Source: Bryobacterales bacterium (GTDB taxonomy: Bacteria > Acidobacteriota > Terriglobia > Bryobacterales > Bryobacteraceae). Taken from it: 16,281 nucleotides of DNA. The stretch lies in the NCBI GenBank assembly GCA_003139735.1, contig PLGA01000579.1:98130-114410 (forward strand), read 5' to 3'. Shown here in pieces: positions 1 to 6,991 of this stretch. How positions within the stretch are numbered: the first letter of the stretch is position 1; every line of letters begins with the position of its first letter. Position numbers and translations under genes: made by a program. Under the pieces are notes generated by a model that searched no databases, had not been told where the DNA came from, and saw only the letters and a program-made list of their open reading frames with translations.

Positions 1-1424
1 TGGATCTGTTCCGGGTCGCTAATGGTGTTATCCAGGGTGTCGGCCAGAACCGCGGCTCCAACCGCCAGCAGGGAAGAGAATAGCAACGCGAGAGTCGCAT
101 TCAGCGGGGTGTTCGGGAAAACCGGCCGGAGCGCGGGGCGGGCTGGATCCGCCAGGCGGATCGAGCTGTTTTGAAAACTGGAGTTGATCTCCGCTTCCTG
201 GATTTTCCGCCACAACTCGTCATAGAGAGTCTTATCCGTATCGGCTTCCTGTTTGACTGCTTTGTACTCGAAGGAACTCGCGTTCAGCTTGTCGGACTCG
301 TCCTTGGCGGCCTCCACCGCTTTGTTGATCTCCGCCTCCCGTTCGAGGGCTTGATGGTACTCTACGGCCACCCGTTCCACGATGCCGTCCTTCAGGGCAT
401 CGCGCTGGCTCGTCAATTGGGCGACCGCTTCTGCGGCCTGCTTGTACTCCGGATGTGCGGGGCCGACCTGCAGTTTGGCTGCCTCGAATTTTTGCTGCGC
501 TTCGCCGAGGCTGTCGGAAAGTTTACGGAGCTGCTCCCCTTGAGTGGATGCCTGGGCGGCTTCGAGAGATCCCTCTTTCACCGCGTTGAACGCCGCTTCC
601 TTGCGAACACGGTCCGTTTGGGCGTTGGTAAGTTCCGTGTTGAGTTGCACCAGTCGCGCGGTGAGAATGTTGGTTTTCTGCTCGGGGTCGATAACCTTTA
701 GGTCCTTTTCGAATTCGGCCAGCCTCAAGGAGGAGCGCTCCATCTGCGCCTTCAGCGCGTCCAGGTGTTTCTCCATGTAGGTGGATTCGTCTTGGGCCGC
801 AACGAAACGAATGTCCTGGCTGTGCTGTTTGTAACTGCGCGCGATTTGGTTGGCCGCCTCGGCGGCCAGTTGCGGGTTCGGAGACCGGTAGGCGACCAGC
901 AGAAGATATGTGTTCGGCGGCCGGGTCACTTTCAAATTATTCAGGTGGATCGGCGCATCCTCCGCGCGCGCCGTGGGAAGCTGCGCATCGCGCGGTCCGG
1001 GCTTGGCGGGCTCCGTTAGCTTGAGGCTCTGCACCACGGGCCGCAAGACCGAATCCGACTGGATGAGTTTGATCTGGGTCGCCAGAAACTGGTCGGCGTC
1101 CCAATTGTCCGCTTGCATCTCGGAATTTTGGCCAACCACATTCGCCGGGATCTCGCGGTCGATATCGATTGTGGCGGTCGATTCGTAAATCGGCGTGAGC
1201 CGGGACGAAACCACAATCGTACCGATCACCGACGTGAGCACGAATGCCAGGATTTCCCAGCGTCGCCGCTTCAGAATCCAGAGGTAATGGGATAAGGGAA
1301 GCGTCCGCTCTTCCTCCGGCTCCGCATAGGTGTACGCCGGCGGCTGTACGGTGACGGGAATGGCCGGAACCGCGCCGCTAAACTCGGGAGACGGGAGCGC
1401 GAGAGGTTCTCTTCTTTCAGGCAT
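1..1424 (-). CDS. Wzz/GumC-like polysaccharide chain-length determinant (3' end beyond window)
   Basis: An open frame starts with ATG at 1424 and runs without a stop off the left edge (474 codons visible). The start has an AAGGA ribosome site about 8 bases upstream. A proline-rich cytoplasmic head (about residues 1-45) leads to SHYLWILKRRRWEI and a first membrane segment (about 57-73), as in Wzz-domain proteins. A long hydrophilic, Glu/Lys/Gln-rich region (about 195-390) should form the periplasmic coiled coil. PNTPLNATLALLFSSLLA starts a second membrane segment (about 440-458), followed by DTLDNTISDPEQI, the usual lead-in to a C-terminal tyrosine-kinase (BY-kinase) domain. Proteins of this family set polymer length at the inner membrane and contact the Wza channel. 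It lies 13 bases behind the Wza-like gene, so the two are surely cotranscribed. Whether the kinase domain is fused or is a separate gene cannot be seen. Confidence 0.9.
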   Translation of the reverse strand, partial: MPERREPLALPSPEFSGAVPAIPVTVQPPAYTYAEPEEERTLPLSHYLWILKRRRWEILAFVLTSVIGTIVVSSRLTPIYESTATIDIDREIPANVVGQNSEMQADNWDADQFLATQIKLIQSDSVLRPVVQSLKLTEPAKPGPRDAQLPTARAEDAPIHLNNLKVTRPPNTYLLLVAYRSPNPQLAAEAANQIARSYKQHSQDIRFVAAQDESTYMEKHLDALKAQMERSSLRLAEFEKDLKVIDPEQKTNILTARLVQLNTELTNAQTDRVRKEAAFNAVKEGSLEAAQASTQGEQLRKLSDSLGEAQQKFEAAKLQVGPAHPEYKQAAEAVAQLTSQRDALKDGIVERVAVEYHQALEREAEINKAVEAAKDESDKLNASSFEYKAVKQEADTDKTLYDELWRKIQEAEINSSFQNSSIRLADPARPALRPVFPNTPLNATLALLFSSLLAVGAAVLADTLDNTISDPEQI

Positions 1425-1437
1425 CGGGTGTTCCTTA

Positions 1438-2391
1438 CTATGGGTGGGTGTAGACCAGCGCCGCTCCAGCGGCGGCTCCAAGCGGCGATAATTTGTCCAG
1501 CGTCGTCAAAGCGATCCGCTTGCCCGTGTTATCCGGTACGTAGAAAATGTCGTTGGCCAGCAAGGGCACGTCCGGCGCCTTGCGGTTCAGGATCTTTGCC
1601 AACGGCACGGAGATTTCGGTTCTGCCGCCGGCGCCATCCGGCCGGTAGATGTAAGCCACTTTGGCGGCGTACGGCGCCAGCCCTTGCGAAAGCGCCAGAA
1701 TTTGCATGATGCTGATTTCGGAGCCGTCCTGTACCTTGTATGCGTTGGGCATTTTAACGTACCCCCACACGTAGACTTTGCCGGCTTCCGGTACCAGGAC
1801 CTGTTCGCCTCCCGTGAGCATGAAGTTGAGGCCCGCATCGGCGTCGTTGATCAGCCCGTGGACGGGAATATGACGGGTGTGCGTGATGGGCTTGCCGTCC
1901 GGCCCAGGTTCCGTCTGGCTCACCAGGATCTCCGGTCCCGCGCTGTCGCTCAACCCCCCGGCGCGCGAAATCGCTTCGAGAAGCGGGGTGGGGCTTGCCG
2001 CCTGAAACTCCAGCGGCGTCTTTACCGCCCCGGAGACCGTGATCGGCCGGCTATGGTACTCGGCGATGGTTACCGTGACGAACGGGTCCGGATACAGCTC
2101 TTCTTGCCGCAACGCTCCCGCAATAGCCGTCTCCAGGTCGGAGGGATATAACCCATCGGCCTTGATGCGCTGCTTGAGCATGGGAAGCCGGATATTTCCG
2201 TCCGCCCCGACGCGGATCGTGCGGGTGAGTTCCGGCGCCCCGTAAACCGACACCGAAATAAGGTCGTTTGGCCCAATCGACTGCGTCGGCAGATTGGCCT
2301 CGTTCTCGGGTACCGTAATGACGCGGTTCGGATTCGGTTGCTGCGCCGCGGCCGCCGCGGCTAAAAGGCAAATTACGAACGTCATACGCAT
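1438..2391 (-). CDS. Wza-like polysaccharide export protein (Poly_export + SLBB domains)
   Basis: This 317-residue protein belongs to the outer-membrane polysaccharide export (Wza/GumB) family. A signal peptide MRMTFVICLLAAAAAAQQ is followed by a Poly_export segment (about 38-110) with IGPNDLISVSVYGAPELT and GNIRLPML. Then come two SLBB-like beta-grasp repeats: about 115-160 (RPITVSGAVKTP, AISRAGGLS) and about 207-295 (VYVWGYVKMPNAYKV, ending NDIFYVPDN). The ATG at 2391 is chosen because GAGGTG sits just upstream (2397-2402) and the signal peptide begins there; the frame stays open to 2454 but that start would overlap the preceding gene. No clear lipobox cysteine follows the signal peptide, so unlike E. 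coli Wza it may not be a lipoprotein. It is short for the family and lacks an obvious C-terminal amphipathic barrel helix. It is the middle gene of the RHH-wza-wzz operon. Confidence 0.92.
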   Translation of the reverse strand: MRMTFVICLLAAAAAAQQPNPNRVITVPENEANLPTQSIGPNDLISVSVYGAPELTRTIRVGADGNIRLPMLKQRIKADGLYPSDLETAIAGALRQEELYPDPFVTVTIAEYHSRPITVSGAVKTPLEFQAASPTPLLEAISRAGGLSDSAGPEILVSQTEPGPDGKPITHTRHIPVHGLINDADAGLNFMLTGGEQVLVPEAGKVYVWGYVKMPNAYKVQDGSEISIMQILALSQGLAPYAAKVAYIYRPDGAGGRTEISVPLAKILNRKAPDVPLLANDIFYVPDNTGKRIALTTLDKLSPLGAAAGAALVYTHP

Positions 2392-2396
2392 GAGCA

Positions 2397-2402
2397 CACC
2401 TC
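2397..2402 (-). promoter_or_regulatory. Ribosome binding site deciding the wza-like start
   Basis: On the minus strand GAGGTG lies 5 bases before the ATG at 2391 (GAGG is 7 bases away). It falls in the 16-base gap after the stop of the upstream small gene, and supports the short form of the export protein with an N-terminal signal peptide. Confidence 0.7.
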
Positions 2403-2407
2403 GATTC

Positions 2408-2686
2408 TCAGGCCTGATGCCCGTTGTTGTCTCGCCCGCCAAGCGCGTCCACAAGACGCGCCACGTTGGCTTCGAGAACGTTTAAGCGCCGGTCGAATAG
2501 CGATAGTTTGCCATTCAGGGATTCCGAAACTGCCGGGAACTGCGCGCCCGTTGCGGTTCCCAGCATGACAAGACGCGCGAACTCCGATAGGCAGCGTGAG
2601 CCCTGAACGCTTGCGGCGGCTTTCAATTGCTCGAGTTCTTCGTCTGTCACCCGGAAGTTGACGAGACGGCTTCGGATTTTTTGCAC
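2408..2686 (-). CDS. Small ribbon-helix-helix-like protein with C-terminal coiled coil, first gene of export operon
   Basis: This 92-residue protein starts at GTG 2686, with GGGAG seven bases upstream. Residues 7-42 fit a ribbon-helix-helix fold: a short strand RLVNFRVT, helix DEELEQLKAAASVQGS, a turn, then helix CLSEFARLVMLG. The pattern FRVTDEELEQLK...SEFAR resembles the MobC/CopG-type RHH families. Residues about 57-83 (LNGKLSLFDRRLNVLEANVARL) form heptads of a probable coiled coil, giving dimer or higher assembly. Its stop is 16 bases before the wza-like start, so it heads the export operon. RHH proteins usually bind DNA and often repress their own operon; a repeat resembling an operator lies upstream at 2968-2992. 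A local regulator of glycan export is therefore inferred, but a relaxosome-type or purely structural role cannot be excluded. Confidence 0.72.
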   Translation of the reverse strand: MQKIRSRLVNFRVTDEELEQLKAAASVQGSRCLSEFARLVMLGTATGAQFPAVSESLNGKLSLFDRRLNVLEANVARLVDALGGRDNNGHQA

Positions 2687-3074
2687 TGTGGAACTCCCTT
2701 ATTGAGAGAAGTCCATCGGGTGAAAGGAAGGGGGGTTGGAAAGGCGAAAACGGATGGACTTGACTTCTAGTTCTTCAGCCGGGCAAAGCTCACGCTTCTT
2801 GAGTCCCATTCCCGGCTCAGGTTGAAATTCGCCAAACCTCGCGCGCCCCGCCGCCGTAAACCCGCGGACCTGGTCGCTACGCGTGTAAAAAAGACGTGTA
2901 TCACAAAGAGAATACCGATGCAATGCGCAACCCAATGGGGTCGCCGCCTTTTGTATCCCCGTCGCGCCCTGTATTGGGCCTGTATTAACAGGTTGACGGT
3001 TCATCGTCTCCCAACGGGGCCCGCTTTTGTCATAGAGTATACGGTAAGCGCGCTCCGGAGGCCCTGACGGCCCC
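2687..3074. other. 388-bp divergent spacer between export operon and J-domain gene
   Basis: The gene-free stretch separates the minus-strand export operon from the plus-strand J-domain gene and must hold both promoters. Open frames cross it on both strands but have no family features and run into neighbouring starts. I see the repeat at 2968-2992, a TTGACG at 2993-2998 and a TATACG at 3038-3043 (their spacing does not make a standard promoter), and AT-rich stretches around 2886-2912. No sigma-70 or sigma-54 promoter could be placed with confidence. The part nearest the RHH gene (2700-2820) shows no recognisable signal. Confidence 0.5.
2968..2992. promoter_or_regulatory. Operator-like repeat: CCTGTATT direct repeat with CCTGT/ACAGG inverted repeat
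   Basis: CCTGTATT occurs at 2968-2975 and again at 2979-2986, 11 bases start to start, which places both copies on the same DNA face. The second copy is also the left arm of a perfect CCTGT-ATTA-ACAGG inverted repeat (2979-2992). A weaker TGTAT half-site lies at 2952-2956. Paired short direct or inverted repeats one helical turn apart are typical binding sites of ribbon-helix-helix dimers. The site sits between the divergent promoters of the RHH-headed export operon and the J-domain gene, so the RHH protein is the natural candidate ligand. This is an inference from layout. Confidence 0.4.
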
Positions 3075-4145
3075 ATGATGAATTTTTACGAGGAATTCGG
3101 CGTCTGCAACGATGCTTCGGTTGAGGAGATTCGCCAGGCCTACAAAACGCTGGCCCGCCTTCTGCATCCCGATGGCCAGACGGACGAAAAGCTGAGGGCC
3201 GCGGCCGCGTGCCAGATGAAACGTCTGCATGAGGTCCTCGATGTTCTCGTGGACCCCCGAAAGCGCCGCGCTTATGATGAGGGTCTTGCGGCGGACGCTT
3301 ATCCGAATGCCGCCCCGCAGTGGGCCCCGCGCGATGGCGCGGAGCCGTTTGTTCGGCCGCTGGGAGACTTCGAGTGGGCGCAATCCGCCCTTCGACACTG
3401 GTTTTGGATCCTGATCGGGTGCATGATTCTTGGCAGCGGCTTTTGGTATATGACGGCCCGCGCCCCCACCCCGGCGGAATCCGCGCCGGAAGGTCTCTCC
3501 CGGAATGGAACGGGACCCGTGCTCCAGCCCCCTGAACCGGTTGCCAAGCGTCCAACCGGCGGTCGTCGCATCGTGAAACCTCGTTTATTGTCCGCGGCCG
3601 AAGCTGCTTCGCTGGAAGAACGCGGCGCTTCCAAACCCGAGCCTCCCGTTCTTTCGGATATTCCAGCGCCGACACCGCTTGCGCCTTCCGGCTTGGCCCC
3701 GGCCGCGGCTTATTCGGCGCGCACGCCCGAAATCCGGGAGCCGGAACATGCGCCTTACCTTCCGCGCGTACGGGAATCCTCGTTCGCCGGGGAGTGGTTC
3801 TATGTGCCAACTATCGAGAAGCCCGACCCGCATCTCTACCCGCCGGTGGATATCGAGTTCCAACTCACGGAAAAGGACGGATTTCTAGAGGGCCAATATC
3901 GTGGAACCTACAAGGTTCCAGATACGGCCGTGTCTCAAGATGTCGTCTTTCAGGTCCAAGGCAAGTCGTCCCGGGGACCGTCGGCGGCTCTGGTTTGGAC
4001 ATCCGGCGACGGGGCCAACGGCGAAATCGATCTGAACTTGCGCCAGCCGAACTTGATGCGAGTGACGTGGTGGACCATCCAGCTTGGCCGCCGCCCAGGT
4101 TTGAGTTCCGGCGTCGCAACCTTGTTTCGCCAGCAAACGCGTTGA
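3075..4145 (+). CDS. Membrane-anchored J-domain (DnaJ-like) protein with extracytoplasmic C-terminal domain
   Basis: The 356-residue protein has an N-terminal J domain (residues 3-70): NFYEEFGV, EEIRQAYKTLARLLHPDG with the HPD triad at 31-33, and VLVDPRKRRAYDEG. The J domain would stimulate a DnaK-type Hsp70 in the cytoplasm. There is no Gly/Phe region or zinc-finger domain, so it is a type III J protein. One membrane segment follows (about 109-127, WFWILIGCMILGSGFWYM), then a Pro/Ala-rich linker (130-235) and a compact C-terminal domain (236-356; FAGEWFYVP, GFLEGQYRGTYKVPD, MRVTWWTIQLG) that looks beta-rich and would lie in the periplasm. I do not recognise this last domain. The start is either of two adjacent ATGs (3075/3078), with GGAGG rather far upstream at 3057-3061. 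It is divergent from the export operon and convergent with the cpsB-like gene (22 bases). Confidence 0.85.
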   Translation: MMNFYEEFGVCNDASVEEIRQAYKTLARLLHPDGQTDEKLRAAAACQMKRLHEVLDVLVDPRKRRAYDEGLAADAYPNAAPQWAPRDGAEPFVRPLGDFEWAQSALRHWFWILIGCMILGSGFWYMTARAPTPAESAPEGLSRNGTGPVLQPPEPVAKRPTGGRRIVKPRLLSAAEAASLEERGASKPEPPVLSDIPAPTPLAPSGLAPAAAYSARTPEIREPEHAPYLPRVRESSFAGEWFYVPTIEKPDPHLYPPVDIEFQLTEKDGFLEGQYRGTYKVPDTAVSQDVVFQVQGKSSRGPSAALVWTSGDGANGEIDLNLRQPNLMRVTWWTIQLGRRPGLSSGVATLFRQQTR

Positions 4146-4167
4146 TGCGAGATCCCTGGACACTACG

Positions 4168-4944
4168 CTAATCGGCCTGCTCTTTCCAGAACTGCCACCA
4201 TCGCTTCGGCCCTGCCAAACACGGCTGTTTTCCGCCCGCCACGGGAAGGCCTTCGATGATGCTGCGCGGGTTTTCGGTAAACAGAATTTCCGCGGCGTCG
4301 TCGCCATAGCGGGACCGGATGGCTTTGTGCGCCTTGTCCAGGTTCGGGCTGCGATGCTCCGGATCGTGCGCGTCGCTGGCCACCACATGCACCATGCCGC
4401 GGTCTAATAATTTGTTGCACGCGGCGCCGGCCGCGCCGCCGAAGCCGCCCGTTACCGAAAGAGCCGTCACCTGCACCAGGCATCCAAGCTCGACCCATTC
4501 TCCCACTCGGCTAAGCTCCCGCCGCAGGACCGGATTGCGCTCCGGATGCGTCACGACGGGTACGATCCCCGCATCCACCAGCCGCCGCAAGACGATCTCC
4601 GTATGCTTGCCGACGTGGAAATCGGGACATTCCACCAGCAGGTATTGCTTTCCGTTAATGGTGTACGTGCCGGGCTCGTCCAGCAAGTGGTCGATGTTAT
4701 CGAAGCTCAGATGAAAATCGCAGCCCCTGAGAACCCTCGGCGCGCCACCGGTTAGGGCGGTGAGTTCCCGTATCCGCTGGTCCACCAGCTCGGGCCGGTA
4801 GGCGAACTCCGCATTCGAGTGGGGCGACGCCACGATGTCCGTTGTGCCGCTTTCCCTGGCAACCTGCATCATGGCGATGCTCTCTTCCACGCTGCCCGAG
4901 CCGTCGTCGAGTTCCCAGAGAATGTGGCTGTGGATATCGACCAT
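4168..4944 (-). CDS. cpsB: CpsB/YwqE-type PHP-domain protein-tyrosine phosphatase
   Basis: The 258-residue protein matches the metal-dependent PHP phosphatases (CpsB/CapC/YwqE) that dephosphorylate the BY-kinase controlling capsule or exopolysaccharide assembly. Metal-site motifs are in order: DIHSHILWELDDGS (His5, His7), VASPHSN (His42), LLVECPD (Glu106), VVTHPERN (His133) and VVASDAHD (Asp191, His193). The position usually filled by Glu in GxEI reads GCDF, a Glu-to-Asp change (Asp76). The ATG at 4944 is preferred because homologues begin with the M(V/I)DIHSH motif; a longer frame to 5040 would overlap the upstream ABC gene. The gene follows the ABC exporter by 49 bases on the same strand, so cotranscription is likely. 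Its presence predicts a tyrosine-rich kinase, probably at the end of the Wzz-like protein or just outside the window. Confidence 0.9.
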   Translation of the reverse strand: MVDIHSHILWELDDGSGSVEESIAMMQVARESGTTDIVASPHSNAEFAYRPELVDQRIRELTALTGGAPRVLRGCDFHLSFDNIDHLLDEPGTYTINGKQYLLVECPDFHVGKHTEIVLRRLVDAGIVPVVTHPERNPVLRRELSRVGEWVELGCLVQVTALSVTGGFGGAAGAACNKLLDRGMVHVVASDAHDPEHRSPNLDKAHKAIRSRYGDDAAEILFTENPRSIIEGLPVAGGKQPCLAGPKRWWQFWKEQAD

Positions 4945-4993
4945 GCGCGAAACCCATCCTAGCACGCGGGTTGTCTTACGCCGCGTGGCGGAA

Positions 4994-6877
4994 CTATGCG
5001 CTATGCTGCGGCTCTTGCTGCCTTGCCCAGGACTGGGCATAGAGGCCGCCGCATCTCAATAGCTCTTCATGCGAGCCGGACTCCACCACCCGGCCCCCGA
5101 AAAAGACGTGGATTTCGTCCGCGCGCATCGCGGTAGTGAGGCGATGCGTAATCAGGATGGCGGTGCGCCCATGGGCAAGCGACCGGAAGCGCTTGATCCA
5201 CTCGGCCTCCGCCCAGGGGTCCATCGCGCTCGTGGGCTCGTCGAGAATCAGAATCGGGGCCTGGCGTAGAAATGCGCGCGCTAAGGCGATGCGCTGCCAT
5301 TCGCCGGTGGAGATCTCGGCGCCGTCGTTAAAGAACTTCCCCAGCGGGTTGTCGTAACCGGCCGGCAGGCGCCGGACAATTTCGTCGGCGCCGGCGGCCA
5401 CGGCCGCGGCTTCGATCTCCGCCTCGGACGCGCCTTGGTCGCCCAGACGGATGTTCTCCCTGGCCGTGTCGTTGTAACGAACGGGTTCCTGGAATAGCGC
5501 CGTGATGTGGCGCCTCAGTTCTTCGATCTGAAAACTGCGCAGATCGCGGCCATCCAGTTCGATGCGGCCGCCCACCGGATCGTAAAAACGGCACAGCAGC
5601 TTCACGAAAGTGCTCTTGCCCGCCCCGTTGGGGCCTACCAGACTCACCATTCGGCCGGCCGGGATGGTGAGACTGAAATCGCTCAGGGTGGGTTCCTGGG
5701 CTCCCGGATATCGGAATGTGACCCGCTCGAAACGGATTCCGCTCTTGAGCGCGGAAGGCATGGGGCTGGGTGAAGGCGGGCTGAGTACCGTGGGATCCAG
5801 CGCCAGGAACTCAAACAGGTTTCCAAGAAACAGGCTGCTGGCATAGAGTTGGCCGAGGTTCTGAAGCAGCGACCGCATCAGGCCGAGGCCTTGCTGGAAG
5901 GCCTGATAGAAAAGCGCCAGGTCGCCCGGCGTGATCCATCCGCGAATCGCTCGCCATGCCATCCAGAGGAGGCTCGCGCCGGCCGCTAGAAGCGCCAGTG
6001 CGCCGGCCGCGAATTCGCCTAGCGCCTGGCTTTGCGCAAGCTGGAACTTCTCGCCCCGCAACCGCTTTCGCAATGCGGCGTAAGCCGTCTGAAACCGGTC
6101 GCCGAGCGCAAAGAGCCGGAGTTCGGAAGCCGCTTCGTGGCCCGTGAGCAGCCAGTCGTAATACCAGGTGCGGCGCTCGTCGCCGGTCGTTCGCAGCCGC
6201 CATTCGTGCTGGCGCACGGTGTTGCGCAAAACCACGTAGAGCGCCGGCAGCGTGCTCGCCAGCAGCGCCACGGGCAGCCAGACGCCGAATGGCGCCAGCA
6301 CCGCCAGCATGGCTGTCAGCGTGATCCCGTTCTGCAGGATTCCGCTCAGGCTCTCCAGCAGCAGCACCGGGCGATACGACGCCTCGGCGCGCGCCCGGTG
6401 CAGCCGGTCGTAAAACTCCGGGGAGTCGTAGAAAGCCAGATCGATCTCCGCGGATTTGCGCTGAATCAAAGCCGTGATGTAATCCTGGACCAGCTCGGAT
6501 TGATGGGTCCGCACCCAAACCGTGGCGGGCCGCAAAATCTCGGTAAGCAGCGCGATCGCCGCAATCAGCACGCCGATCGCGATGGCCGGCCGGACGCTTT
6601 CCCATGTTCCGCCGCTCTTGATCGCGGCCAGGATCCGGTTCACCAAAGGCCGGGTCAGATATACGCTGCTGACCGGGAGCAGTCCCTGCAGAACCAGGAG
6701 GACGGCCCACAACGCGGTCCATAGCCGCGCTGCGGCCCAAGCGAGTTTCAGGGCCCCCGGAAGACGGCTAAACTCGGCCGCGGCCACCTTGAGTTTCTGC
6801 GCGATATAAGCGAGCACGGTGAATAACGATGCGGTCGAGGCGCTGTGTTCGAAGGCCCGAGACGGCTTAGCCTTCAT
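4994..6877 (-). CDS. ABC exporter, fused permease and ATP-binding domains
   Basis: At 627 residues this is a type IV (MsbA/HlyB-like) half transporter that should work as a dimer in the inner membrane. Membrane segments include about 50-75, 97-115, 178-200, 201-220 and 288-311. The region FYDSPEFYDRLHRARAEA is typical of the exporter permease. The ATPase domain starts near 381: Walker A GPNGAGKST (415-423), Q-loop LFQEP (Gln463), signature ISTGEWQRIALARAF (522-536; STGEWQ instead of LSGGQ), Walker B PILILDE with the catalytic Glu547, and switch His578 (LITHRL). The STGEWQ variant occurs in peptide/lantibiotic-type exporters, so the cargo may be a peptide or a lipid-linked sugar; the sequence does not decide. 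There is no C39 peptidase domain. The ATG at 6877 has only AGG directly in front of it, so translation initiation may be weak or unusual. A cpsB-like gene follows. Confidence 0.9.
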   Translation of the reverse strand: MKAKPSRAFEHSASTASLFTVLAYIAQKLKVAAAEFSRLPGALKLAWAAARLWTALWAVLLVLQGLLPVSSVYLTRPLVNRILAAIKSGGTWESVRPAIAIGVLIAAIALLTEILRPATVWVRTHQSELVQDYITALIQRKSAEIDLAFYDSPEFYDRLHRARAEASYRPVLLLESLSGILQNGITLTAMLAVLAPFGVWLPVALLASTLPALYVVLRNTVRQHEWRLRTTGDERRTWYYDWLLTGHEAASELRLFALGDRFQTAYAALRKRLRGEKFQLAQSQALGEFAAGALALLAAGASLLWMAWRAIRGWITPGDLALFYQAFQQGLGLMRSLLQNLGQLYASSLFLGNLFEFLALDPTVLSPPSPSPMPSALKSGIRFERVTFRYPGAQEPTLSDFSLTIPAGRMVSLVGPNGAGKSTFVKLLCRFYDPVGGRIELDGRDLRSFQIEELRRHITALFQEPVRYNDTARENIRLGDQGASEAEIEAAAVAAGADEIVRRLPAGYDNPLGKFFNDGAEISTGEWQRIALARAFLRQAPILILDEPTSAMDPWAEAEWIKRFRSLAHGRTAILITHRLTTAMRADEIHVFFGGRVVESGSHEELLRCGGLYAQSWARQQEPQHSA

Positions 6878-6880
6878 CCT

Positions 6881-6894
6881 GCGACGAACGTCGC
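6881..6894. promoter_or_regulatory. Palindrome directly upstream of ABC exporter start
   Basis: GCGACG-AA-CGTCGC is a perfect 6-bp-arm palindrome whose edge is three bases from the ATG at 6877, occupying the place of the ribosome site. It could be an operator, or in the mRNA a short hairpin (five base pairs, four-base loop) that limits initiation. No factor is suggested by the neighbours. The rest of the 114-bp divergent spacer (6878-6991) shows no promoter I can place. Confidence 0.3.
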
Positions 6895-6991
6895 GCGCTT
6901 GTCAATACAGCCAGCCTCGAATCCAAATACACTGTAGGGTTGACGTGCTGACGGCTAACCGCCTCGCGCGCGTTGCTAAGGATAAATCCGG

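Noticed and set aside
2993..3043. TTGACG plus TATACG as a promoter for the J-domain gene
   Set aside because: The spacing is far beyond the usual 16-18 bases, and no better pair was found.
2699..3076. 125-codon minus-strand frame across the divergent spacer, ending just before the RHH gene
   Set aside because: No recognisable domain or good ribosome site, odd composition, and it would start inside the J-domain gene's start region; more likely chance.
6900..6905. TTGACA on the minus strand upstream of the ABC exporter
   Set aside because: A perfect -35 box, but a -10 at normal spacing would fall at the start codon and no such sequence is present.
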